In this document: positions 57,001 through 64,000 of the stretch, one piece after another | Layout of the letters: the number at the start of each line of letters is the position of its first letter | Position numbering within the stretch: position 1 is the first letter of the stretch | NCBI RefSeq assembly: GCF_001547935.1 | Contig: NZ_AP014635.1 | Location: 992,001-1,056,000 of the forward strand | DNA: 64,000 nucleotides | Source: Vibrio tritonius | GTDB lineage: Bacteria > Pseudomonadota > Gammaproteobacteria > Enterobacterales > Vibrionaceae | Direction of reading: 5' to 3' | Made by a program: the position numbers and the translations under genes | Notes under the pieces: generated by a model | Told to the model about the DNA's origin: nothing | Seen by the model: the letters and a program-made list of their open reading frames with translations, nothing else | Databases searched by the model: none

Positions 57001-57624
57001 ATGTACGTTCGAAATCTCCGCAAACCATCTGCAACAAAAAATGTGTACAAGTTTGCGAGTTCTAAAAACCGAAGTGTCATTTTGTGTGAAAGTTCTTTAG
57101 AACGAGATTGTTGTTACCATCTCGAATACTCAAAGGACGTTATTTCATTCCAATCACAACCCGAAGGCTTCTATTATTCTTCAGGTAACAAACGCTGTCC
57201 CTATACTCCTGATTTTCTCGTCCGAAACCAAGATGGTTCAGAGTATTACCTTGAAGTAAAACCTCTTGCTAAAACCTTTTCTGAAGATTTCAAACGTTCC
57301 TTCGCTCTAAAGCGAATTGCAGCACAGCATCAAGGGAAACCACTGGTATTAGTCACAGATAAGCAGATACGTAATGGAGTGTATCTAGAAAACCTTAACT
57401 TAATACATCGATATAGTGGGCTAGTGGATTTCAGCTTGTCCTCAACAAAAATTGTTGAGGAGTTGAGTACTGCAGGAAGAATGTGTATTCGTTCGCTTGC
57501 GGATAACCTGAAACTATCGATTGGTGAAGTGATAGCAGTCGTCTTTCGTTTAGCTGGATTAGGCAGAGTTAATGTGCCTTTAGATTCTGCAATTAATGAG
57601 ATGTCTGTGATCTCGGTGAATTGA
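57001..57624 (+). CDS. tnsA: TnsA-like transposase endonuclease subunit
   Basis: This 207-residue single-domain TnsA, shorter than Tn7 TnsA (273 aa), is the size seen in the CRISPR-associated lineage. The restriction-endonuclease-fold active site is E34, D71 and E85-V-K87 (SSLERD, YTPDFLV, YYLEVKP). It cuts the 5' ends of the element during cut-and-paste. ATG 57001 has AAGGGA upstream; the frame is open from 56971, inside the terminal repeats. It is followed by tnsB one base after its stop codon. Confidence 0.92.
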   Translation: MYVRNLRKPSATKNVYKFASSKNRSVILCESSLERDCCYHLEYSKDVISFQSQPEGFYYSSGNKRCPYTPDFLVRNQDGSEYYLEVKPLAKTFSEDFKRSFALKRIAAQHQGKPLVLVTDKQIRNGVYLENLNLIHRYSGLVDFSLSSTKIVEELSTAGRMCIRSLADNLKLSIGEVIAVVFRLAGLGRVNVPLDSAINEMSVISVN

Positions 57625-57625
57625 A

Positions 57626-59539
57626 ATGGTCATGCCTTTTGATGATGAGTTTGAATCCATAACAGATGATACTCAGGCCGAATATGATGCATCTTCTGAG
57701 GCTAAGCTAGCTCGAAAACAATACCAACCACTTGATTCAGTTACTATTCATGAACGAGACCTGTCATCTTTTTCTGAAGAACAGAAAAATAAGGCATTGG
57801 AGCGATACAAACTTATTTCTGCTGTCGCTAAAGAGATATCCGGTGGTTGGACACCTAAAAATATTAACCCATTAATTGATAAATACAGTCCCAACTTATC
57901 GATCAAACGGCCAAGTTACAAATCAGTTATTCGTTGGTATAAATCCTTTTGTGAGAGCGATGGAAACATTGTGTGTTTAGTGGATCACAATCACTCAAAA
58001 GGAAATAGAACCAAACGAATTATTGATGACGAATCCTTTTTTGTTGAGGCCACTGAACGTTTTCTTGATGCAAAAAGACCCAACTATTCACAAGCGTATC
58101 AGTTTTACTGTGACAGAATTGAAATTGAAAACAGCAATATTATTTCCGGTCAAATATCCAAAGTTAGTTATCAGGCGTTTAAAGAAAGACTGAAAAAACT
58201 TCCTCCTTATGAAGTTGCATTAAAACGATTTGGTCAAAATTATGCGAACAAGCTTTTCAACTACTATCAATCATCAGTTCCGACCACGAGAATATTGGAA
58301 CGTGTAGAGCTAGACCATACGCCACTCGATTTAATCCTTCTTGATGATGACTTACTGATACCTTTAGGTCGAGCCTATTTGACGTTACTGGTCGATGTGT
58401 TTAGTGGCTGTATTATTGGTTTCCATCTTGGTTTCAATCCCCCTAGCTATGTCTCTGTTGCTAAAGCGATCATCCATTCAGTAAAAAGCAAAGACTATGT
58501 TCATGATTTGAATATTGAGCTCACTAATGACTGGTTATGCCACGGGAAAATGGAAACACTGGTTTTTGATAATGGAGCTGAGTTCTGGTCAAAAAGCGTA
58601 GATCAAGCCTGTATGGAAGCTGGAATACACGTTGAGTATTGTAAAGTGGGGCAACCGTGGGAAAAGCCTCGGGTTGAAAGGAAATTTTTAGAAATTATTC
58701 AGGGAATTGTTGGATGGGTTCCGGGAAAAACTTTTTCGAATATATTGGAAAAAGATCGGTATGACCCACAAAAAGACGCCGTAATGCGGTTTAGTAGTTT
58801 TGTTGAAGAGCTGCATCGTTGGATTATTGATGTTCATAATGCCTCACCTGATTCTCGGAATACGAAGATTCCCAATTACCATTGGAAAAAGAGTGAAGAA
58901 GCCTTGCCACCCGCAGCGCTCAGTGACCGAGATGAAAAGCAGTTTCGAATCATCATGGGGGTTATTCATGAAGGCGTTGTGACAACTAAAGGTATAAAAT
59001 ATAAGCACTTAATGTATGACAATGTGGCGTTAGAACAATATCGGAAGCAGTACCCACAAACAAAAGAGTCTCGTAAGAAAACAATAAAGATTGACCCCGA
59101 TGATCTGTCTAGCATATTCGTTTATCTGGAGGAAATCGGTGGATACACCGAAGTTCAATGCAAAAATGATCCTTTGGGATACACAAAGAAACTATCACTG
59201 AGTGAGCATGTTCGCATTACTAAAATACATCGTGATTTTATAAAAGGCCAAGTAGATGCTTTATCATTAGCGAAAGCTCGGCAAGCACTTCATGAACGTA
59301 TTAAAACGGAGCAAGAGCACCTTTCTTTAATGTCGGTTGAGAGCCGAGCGAAAAAAGCCAAACATGGTAAGAAAATGGCAGCTCTTTCAGGTATATCAAA
59401 TGAGCAACCTATGTCCATACAGAATGCTTTAGAAAACAAGAATAAGCAGTTAGATGACAATCTTGACGAGCCTACTCCTGTGGATAATCTCAAATCGCTC
59501 TGGAATAAACGCAAAGCGATGAAAAGGTCTAAAGAATGA
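57626..59539 (+). CDS. tnsB: TnsB-like DDE transposase
   Basis: The 637-residue DDE integrase-fold protein has catalytic Asp near 230 (VELDHTPLDLILLDD), Asp near 314 (LVFDNGAEFW) and Glu near 351 (PWEKPRVERKF). An N-terminal HTH region (about 45-130) precedes it and a C-terminal beta-barrel and Lys-rich tail follow, where partner contact is expected. It joins 3' ends to target DNA. It overlaps tnsC by 4 bp. Confidence 0.95.
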   Translation: MVMPFDDEFESITDDTQAEYDASSEAKLARKQYQPLDSVTIHERDLSSFSEEQKNKALERYKLISAVAKEISGGWTPKNINPLIDKYSPNLSIKRPSYKSVIRWYKSFCESDGNIVCLVDHNHSKGNRTKRIIDDESFFVEATERFLDAKRPNYSQAYQFYCDRIEIENSNIISGQISKVSYQAFKERLKKLPPYEVALKRFGQNYANKLFNYYQSSVPTTRILERVELDHTPLDLILLDDDLLIPLGRAYLTLLVDVFSGCIIGFHLGFNPPSYVSVAKAIIHSVKSKDYVHDLNIELTNDWLCHGKMETLVFDNGAEFWSKSVDQACMEAGIHVEYCKVGQPWEKPRVERKFLEIIQGIVGWVPGKTFSNILEKDRYDPQKDAVMRFSSFVEELHRWIIDVHNASPDSRNTKIPNYHWKKSEEALPPAALSDRDEKQFRIIMGVIHEGVVTTKGIKYKHLMYDNVALEQYRKQYPQTKESRKKTIKIDPDDLSSIFVYLEEIGGYTEVQCKNDPLGYTKKLSLSEHVRITKIHRDFIKGQVDALSLAKARQALHERIKTEQEHLSLMSVESRAKKAKHGKKMAALSGISNEQPMSIQNALENKNKQLDDNLDEPTPVDNLKSLWNKRKAMKRSKE

Positions 59540-60522
59540 ATCTATCTGCTAAACAAGAAATTGCTATTGATGAGTTACTAACTCAATACCACAATTCATT
59601 CGTTATATATCCAGATGTGCAACAGATATTCGATGGCCTTGATTGGATTGTACGTCGCAGTCAATTTGGCAATTTTACGCCATCGATGCTTATAACTGGT
59701 GGCACTGGGGCAGGTAAAACATCACTCATTAACTATTATCTAAAACACCATTTTAATGATAATGAAGTGTTGGTGACGCGTGTCAGACCGAGCTTTATCG
59801 AAACATTGATTTGGGCGATTGATAAGTTAGGTCTTCCTCATAATACCCGTTCGAAAGGTTCTGAAATTGGCTTACAGGATTATTTCATTAACAGTGTTAA
59901 AAAATCCAATCTTAAGCTCTTAGTTATCGAAGAAGCTCAAGAATTATTTGAGTGTGCATCTACCAAAGAAAGACAAAAAATTCGTGACCGGCTCAAAATG
60001 ATCAGTGATGAATGCCGGTTACCTATTGTGTTTATAGGAATTCCGACTGCCAAACTTATCTTGGAAGACTCTCAGTGGGATAGACGAATTATGGTCAAAA
60101 GAGAATTACCATATATTCGAATCACATCCGCATCATCAGTAGATGTATACATCGATTTACTTGAAGAACTCGAAAAGCAACTTCCAATTCCAGTTGAACC
60201 GGAACTTTCGGATATGGATACAGCGATGAGATTACTAGCAGCGACCAAAGGTATGCTTGGAGCTATTAAAGAGTTAGTCGGTTATGCATTAGAACTTGCA
60301 TTACTAGCAGGTAAATCAGCAGTGACCAATGAAGACTTTGTATTGGCATTCGAAACAATTAATGGCCCTGATGTTCTTAATCCCTTTACAACCAATATCG
60401 ATAACCTATTGATACCGCAAGTTATAGAGTACGAAGGATTTATCATTGACCCTGAAAGTGGGGAAATCAAATTTACTAAACAGCTATTTCAAGACATGCC
60501 GTTAGCAGCGCTATTAGGGTAA
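59536..60522 (+). CDS. tnsC: TnsC-like AAA+ regulator
   Basis: The 328-residue AAA+ ATPase has Walker A in GGTGAGKTS (55-62) and Walker B in LLVIEEAQEL (near 130). It is short, as in CRISPR-associated Tn7 elements, against 555 residues for Tn7 TnsC. It links target selectors to TnsAB and gives target immunity. It is the last of the tnsABC operon. Confidence 0.94.
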   Translation: MNLSAKQEIAIDELLTQYHNSFVIYPDVQQIFDGLDWIVRRSQFGNFTPSMLITGGTGAGKTSLINYYLKHHFNDNEVLVTRVRPSFIETLIWAIDKLGLPHNTRSKGSEIGLQDYFINSVKKSNLKLLVIEEAQELFECASTKERQKIRDRLKMISDECRLPIVFIGIPTAKLILEDSQWDRRIMVKRELPYIRITSASSVDVYIDLLEELEKQLPIPVEPELSDMDTAMRLLAATKGMLGAIKELVGYALELALLAGKSAVTNEDFVLAFETINGPDVLNPFTTNIDNLLIPQVIEYEGFIIDPESGEIKFTKQLFQDMPLAALLG

Positions 60523-60525
60523 CCC

Positions 60526-60828
60526 TTACTTAGACTCAATCAATTTTTCTAACAGTTCCTGTTTCTCCTCTGTACTCAGCTTATCAATCAAGCACGCAAG
60601 CTCAGCAGACATCTCATCCTTACAGAAAAAGTAGTTTAGAGGCACATCGAGCTCTTCTGCCATCCGAGTTAATGTACCAATGTCGGGTACATGACGACCC
60701 TTTTCATAATGGTTCATTCGACCACTTGCAGAACTTTGTTCCATACCAATTTTCACACCCAAATCTTTTTGGGTGATCTTGGCTTTTTTACGTGCTGCTT
60801 TGAGCCTCGCTGGGATTGGGTTTTCCAC
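60526..60828 (-). CDS. XRE-family transcriptional regulator
   Basis: The 100-residue protein has an N-terminal helix-turn-helix (RLKAARKKAKITQKDLGVKIGMEQSSASGRMNHYEKGRHVPDIGTLTRMAEELDVPLNYFF) and a short acidic tail. The start is GTG 60828; no ribosome site is evident, so it may be leaderless. It faces away from the operator region 60859-60907 and very likely binds the two palindromes there, regulating itself and the 60933 operon. Confidence 0.9.
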   Translation of the reverse strand: MENPIPARLKAARKKAKITQKDLGVKIGMEQSSASGRMNHYEKGRHVPDIGTLTRMAEELDVPLNYFFCKDEMSAELACLIDKLSTEEKQELLEKLIESK

Positions 60829-60858
60829 TTAGACATTCTTTTTTGTACCTATAGATAA

Positions 60859-60907
60859 CTTAGATTGTCTAAGTTTTACTTATTTTTGTATACTTAGCAA
60901 TCCTAAG
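60859..60907 (+). promoter_or_regulatory. Divergent promoter with two XRE operators
   Basis: Two 15-bp palindromes, CTTAGATTGTCTAAG (60859-60873) and CTTAGCAATCCTAAG (60893-60907), share CTTAGN5CTAAG and are 34 bp apart. A plus-strand promoter TTGTCT-18-TATACT (60865-60870, 60889-60894) has its -35 inside the first operator and its -10 overlapping the second, so bound repressor would block it. Further half-sites (CTAAG) follow at about 60918. Confidence 0.83.
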
Positions 60908-60932
60908 TTTTTTAAGTGCTAAGATAGTCGTG

Positions 60933-61496
60933 ATGAACAAAACACCGAAGTTATTAAAACCGATGTATAACCTTTTGATAGAAAAGAACATGGATAACTT
61001 TTCTATCCTTCAAGCTAGGGATGAATTACTAAAATCGACGGATCGGTTTAGTGACGAAAACGAAGCAAGAAAGTTCATTCATAGGCAAGTTCATCATTTA
61101 GCTTCAAAAGGGTATTTGATCATACTGGGAACGGGTAGGCAAAAGCGGTTTAAGAAGACAGAGTTGTTCAATAAAACTGTATTTTCAGTGAGAACAGAAA
61201 AATCTAAACCTAAGTCAGTCATCATCAAGCATGAATCACAAGAGCCGCCAACTAAGAGACTTGATGACCATATTGTGCTGATCAAAGAACGTAACCAATA
61301 TCAAGGCGAGTTAGCTATTTCGTTAGCTGAAGCGGAAGAGTACAAAGCTTTACTGGGACGCTTTCCTGATCGTTCAACGCTCCTATTTCCACTGCATTCG
61401 GCAGCTAAAGAGAAAGCAGCTACCATCTTAGGAAAGATGAACGCAGTTAATGCGTTAATTGCATCGATTGAGCAAGATGGTAACCAAACGTGTTAA
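60933..61496 (+). CDS. Winged-helix-like small protein, unknown function
   Basis: The protein is about 187 residues. The first 80 (LLKPMYNLLIEKNMDNFSILQARDELL...HHLASKGYLIILGTGRQKRFKKT) look like a winged helix-turn-helix with a charged wing. A basic/Pro linker and a C-terminal coiled coil follow (LAEAEEYKALLGRF...KEKAATILGKM). I do not recognise a named family. It is the first gene of an operon under the XRE operators and overlaps the helicase gene by 7 bp. The GTG at 60930 is an alternative start. Confidence 0.72.
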   Translation: MNKTPKLLKPMYNLLIEKNMDNFSILQARDELLKSTDRFSDENEARKFIHRQVHHLASKGYLIILGTGRQKRFKKTELFNKTVFSVRTEKSKPKSVIIKHESQEPPTKRLDDHIVLIKERNQYQGELAISLAEAEEYKALLGRFPDRSTLLFPLHSAAKEKAATILGKMNAVNALIASIEQDGNQTC

Positions 61497-62869
61497 GAGC
61501 GTGGCAAGAAGGCTGCGTTAAAGCTGCCATTCAAAAATACCAATCGGGACATCGACATTTCTTGTGTCAGGCGACGCCTGGTGCAGGTAAAACGGTCATG
61601 GCAGCTGAATTGGCAAAAGCACTGATTGATATCGGCAAAGTTGATCTGGTTGTATGCTTTTCTCCATCGATTTCTGTTGCTGAAAACATGAGATCTACTT
61701 TCTCTTGGAAGCTGGATTGCCAATTTAGCGGTAGCTTAGGTGAGATGGGCGGCTCTTATACTTACCAAAGCCTCAAATATCAATCCGATGGATTTTGGAA
61801 AACCATTCGCAAGTATCGTGTGCTGGCAGTGTTTGATGAGATACACCATTGTGCTGCTGATGAAGATGGTCGAAGTAATTTATGGGGTGAACAAATCGTC
61901 TCTAAACTTCAGCATGAAGCAGAGTACACATTGGCCTTGACGGGAACGCCATGGCGGTCTGATAAAGCTTCAATTGCTTTGGCAAGCTACACCAATCCTG
62001 AAGGGCAGATTATTTGTGACTATCAATATAGCTTAAGAGAAGCCATACACGAGAAAGTGTGCCGAATCCCTAAACTTGTTTTGGTCGATAACGACAATCT
62101 AACTATAACAGAAGGGGCTCAGCGGAAATCATTTTCTTCTATCGTTGAAATGCTTAAACAATCTCGCAGCTCATATCAGGACATCATTCAGAATGAGCAG
62201 GCATTGGGTTACTTAATTTCTTTAGGTTGCCGGCGTTTAGCCACGATTAGGCAAGTTAATGAAAATGCGGGAGGGTTGATTGTTGCTGCATCTGTCAAAC
62301 ATGCTCAGAAGATACAAAGTATGTTAGTAAACCGTTTTAAGCAGACGGCAACGATAGTGACTTATCAACACGATAACCCACTTCAAACGATAGATAATTT
62401 TCGTGAAAGTGACTGCCAATGGATTGTTAGTGTTGGAATGATCAGTGAAGGTACGGATATTCCTAGGTTACAAGTCTGTTGTCACCTTAGCGCGGTAAAA
62501 ACTGAGCTTTATTTCCGTCAGGTTTTAGGCCGAATTTTGCGAACCAATGGAGAGCAAGAACAAGAAGCATGGCTCTATACATTTGCAGAAGAATCATTAG
62601 TGGGTTTTGCTGAGCGTATCGAGCAAGACATTCCAGAAACTTGCCAGTTTATTAACTTAGCTGAAGCTGAAAACAACAATACTGAAGTCGAATTTGCTGT
62701 TAGTTCACCAGGAATATCATCGGGTGGAATGTCTACAGCATCAAGTCGATCGATGTTCTCTTGGGAGTTATTTGGGGATGGGGAAGAACTTGTTGATTCC
62801 CATCTCTCGCAACAAGAGTGTGTGCTAATGGGGACGTTTAAACAGAGAGTGATTGCTGCGTTTAGTTGA
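61490..62869 (+). CDS. SF2 DEAD/DEAH-type helicase
   Basis: This 459-residue helicase has a Q-motif-like start (MLRAWQEGCVKAAIQKY), Walker A CQATPGAGKTVMAAEL, a DEIH box (AVFDEIHHC), motif III TGTPWRSD, and the C-terminal RecA domain with SVGMISEGTDIPRLQ and FRQVLGRILR. It resembles type III/ResIII-like helicases found in defence islands. No nuclease domain is fused. The GTG start overlaps the stop codon of the preceding gene, so the pair is translationally coupled. Confidence 0.85.
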   Translation: MLRAWQEGCVKAAIQKYQSGHRHFLCQATPGAGKTVMAAELAKALIDIGKVDLVVCFSPSISVAENMRSTFSWKLDCQFSGSLGEMGGSYTYQSLKYQSDGFWKTIRKYRVLAVFDEIHHCAADEDGRSNLWGEQIVSKLQHEAEYTLALTGTPWRSDKASIALASYTNPEGQIICDYQYSLREAIHEKVCRIPKLVLVDNDNLTITEGAQRKSFSSIVEMLKQSRSSYQDIIQNEQALGYLISLGCRRLATIRQVNENAGGLIVAASVKHAQKIQSMLVNRFKQTATIVTYQHDNPLQTIDNFRESDCQWIVSVGMISEGTDIPRLQVCCHLSAVKTELYFRQVLGRILRTNGEQEQEAWLYTFAEESLVGFAERIEQDIPETCQFINLAEAENNNTEVEFAVSSPGISSGGMSTASSRSMFSWELFGDGEELVDSHLSQQECVLMGTFKQRVIAAFS

Positions 62870-63045
62870 TGGTTTTGGGGAATAGAAAAGCAGCGCTGAT
62901 CTAATGTATCTCTATCAGCAGTACAGTATTATCCATGTGAATTTACACCATTAAGTGTTTAAAACGTAAGCGCACCACAAACCCCACATTCTAATCAGGC
63001 TTTGCCCACTTTATGATCACATCTCCAATCCAAAGGAGATGTGAC

Positions 63046-63366
63046 ATGAATAAACGACGTACCGACCAAGAATGGCTTTCGCTGATTGAGCAATGCCAAG
63101 CCAGTTCGCTCACACAACAAGCTTTTTGCCAAAAACACGACATTAGCGTATCGACGTTTTACGCTAAGCGGCAGCAGTTGAGTGTTAACCCATCCCCAAC
63201 TCAGAGTGGCTTCGTTAAGGCCGAAATTATTGAAAAAACCACCTGTCGCAAGGTGACCCAGACGTCGGTAGCCAACATGACTTTGATGGTAAATAACGTC
63301 GAATTGAGTATTCCTCAAGGCACGCCACCACACTATCTTGCTGAGTTGATTGGAGCCTTGTCATGA
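63046..63366 (+). CDS. tnpA: IS66 accessory protein TnpA
   Basis: The 106-residue protein (MNKRRTDQEWLSLIEQCQASSLTQQAFCQKHDISVSTFYAKRQQL) is the helix-turn-helix OrfA of IS66. AAGGAG precedes ATG 63046; the frame is open from 63013. It overlaps tnpB by 4 bp. Confidence 0.9.
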   Translation: MNKRRTDQEWLSLIEQCQASSLTQQAFCQKHDISVSTFYAKRQQLSVNPSPTQSGFVKAEIIEKTTCRKVTQTSVANMTLMVNNVELSIPQGTPPHYLAELIGALS

Positions 63367-63716
63367 AGCGCATGATGACCGCGCCAGTGGTGTATTTATA
63401 CCGCGAGTTTGTCGATTTCAGAAAGTCTATCAATGGTCTGGCGCTGTTGATTGAATCCGAAACCGACCTTGAGCTAGGCTCTGGGGCATTGTTCCTCTTC
63501 ACCAATAAACAACGCGATAAAATCAAAGCGTTGTATTGGGACCAAACGGGTTATGCGCTCTGGTATAAACGCCTCGAAAAAGCCAAGTTTAAATGGCCCA
63601 CACAAGAGAAAAATGCCGTGTTTACCTTAACGCAATTTGACCTCGACAGGCTGCTTTCTGGCTTCACAATAATCGGCCATAAACCGATAAAAATCGACAG
63701 TTTTACAATGGGTTAA
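63363..63716 (+). CDS. tnpB: IS66 accessory protein TnpB
   Basis: The 117-residue protein matches IS66 Orf2 (VYLYREFVDFRKSINGLALLIE, GALFLFTNKQRDKIKALYWDQTGYALWYKRLEKAKF). Its role in transposition is accessory. It is coupled to tnpA by an ATGA overlap. Confidence 0.93.
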   Translation: MKRMMTAPVVYLYREFVDFRKSINGLALLIESETDLELGSGALFLFTNKQRDKIKALYWDQTGYALWYKRLEKAKFKWPTQEKNAVFTLTQFDLDRLLSGFTIIGHKPIKIDSFTMG

Positions 63717-63775
63717 TGGCAATAAAAGTCAGATAAACCAAGCCTTTTTTATCGGTATAAAGTACAATAACCACC

Positions 63776-64000
63776 ATGAAAAAGACGACCCCCGACATCA
63801 ATCCAGACAGCCAAAACATCGCGGAACTTCAAGCGATGGTGAAGGCGTTGATGTCTGAGCAAGAAGCTTGGCAGCAAAAAGAATCACAGTGGCAACAAGA
63901 GCGCCAATCCTTGATTGAGCAGTTCAAACTGGCACTTGACCGTCAGTTCGCCAAACGCTCTGAAGCGTTAAAACCGTATAACGAAGCTCAGGGCGACTTC
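63776..64000 (+). CDS. tnpC: IS66 transposase TnpC, N-terminal part
   Basis: Only the first 75 codons are visible (MKKTTPDINPDSQNIAELQ...LDRQFAKRSEALKPY), with the coiled-coil start and the LDRQFAKRSE motif of IS66 TnpC. The DDE domain lies outside. Confidence 0.9.
   Translation, partial: MKKTTPDINPDSQNIAELQAMVKALMSEQEAWQQKESQWQQERQSLIEQFKLALDRQFAKRSEALKPYNEAQGDF

Larger units (their letters stand above)
56890..64000 (+). mobile_element. Tn7-like transposon, left end and tnsABC (right part outside window)
   Basis: The left terminus starts TGT at 56890 and carries three repeats of the form xCATAAAGTGTCC (56901-56913, 56922-56934 with AAGCTG, 56944-56956), spaced 21-22 bp, which look like transposase-binding sites. 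They resemble the CATAAAGTG sites of type I-F3 CRISPR-associated Tn7 elements such as Tn6677. The core genes tnsA, tnsB and tnsC follow, and then cargo. TniQ, any Cas genes and the right end are not in the window. An IS66-family element interrupts it from 62966. No flanking duplication can be checked. Confidence 0.85.
62966..64000 (+). mobile_element. IS66-family insertion sequence (left part)
   Basis: The left terminus GTAAGCGCACC at 62966 is the family end. tnpA, tnpB and the start of tnpC follow in the standard order. The right end is outside the window. Confidence 0.88.

Overview
The window reads as a Vibrio (gammaproteobacterial) chromosome segment. The core genes have Vibrio-type neighbours (pykA-mlc-cheV, imuABC, menFDHB-CE, sohB/yciK, a rhombosortase, tandem MCPs, ffs). 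The species cannot be fixed from sequence alone. About 1-47.7 kb is ordinary chromosome with moderate GC; about 47.8-64 kb is a clearly more AT-rich stack of mobile DNA.

Core region. 1-7.3 kb: NSS-family transporter (truncated), a YnhF-like micro-membrane protein, patatin-like lipase, pyruvate kinase, Mlc repressor, CheV. 7.3-12.6 kb: SOS mutasome imuA-imuB-imuC with a perfect LexA box just upstream of imuA. 12.8-15.5 kb: GST, YciK, SohB. 15.5-18.3 kb: a REP-associated tyrosine transposase (RAYT) and an esterase of the enterochelin type, flanked by inverted clusters of short GGGGACAGRCAC repeats. 18.3-22.8 kb: rhombosortase, TapT, dGTPase, YfbR, AlaA. 23-30.4 kb: menaquinone biosynthesis genes, interrupted between menB and menC by a MITE-like repeat that also occurs at 2.9 kb. 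30.4-37.8 kb: YeiH-type transporter, a third REP cluster, an MFS-acyltransferase fusion with its TetR regulator, a Tim44-domain gene split by an in-frame stop codon, a Na+/H+ antiporter, and an NlpE-like lipoprotein. 38-47.5 kb: Lrp-family regulator, two paralogous chemoreceptors, TesB, an alkyltransferase-like protein, and a double periplasmic-sensor diguanylate cyclase.

Accessory region. The 4.5S SRP RNA gene (ffs, 47652-47757) is the anchor. Directly downstream lies an integrative, probably mobilizable element (about 47.76-56.88 kb), bounded by a 17-bp direct repeat of the ffs 3' end. It carries a tyrosine integrase, a complete retron (msr-msd RNA with a long msd hairpin, reverse transcriptase, PtuA-like ATPase, PtuB-like HNH nuclease, i.e. 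the Ec78/Eco7-type anti-phage architecture), a relaxase-like gene and a DUF3987 protein. Immediately past its right boundary (56890) begins a Tn7-like transposon. It has a TGT terminus with three regularly spaced binding-site-like repeats, then tnsA-tnsB-tnsC, then a divergent XRE regulator/operator module driving a small wHTH-like protein plus an SF2 helicase. An IS66-family element enters at about 62966 and runs off the window, so the rest of the Tn7-like element (TniQ, any Cas genes, right end) is not visible.

The most interesting material is the two mobile elements stacked on ffs, the retron, the XRE-controlled wHTH-helicase operon, the RAYT/REP system including a REP unit inside a coding sequence, and the nonsense-split Tim44 gene.
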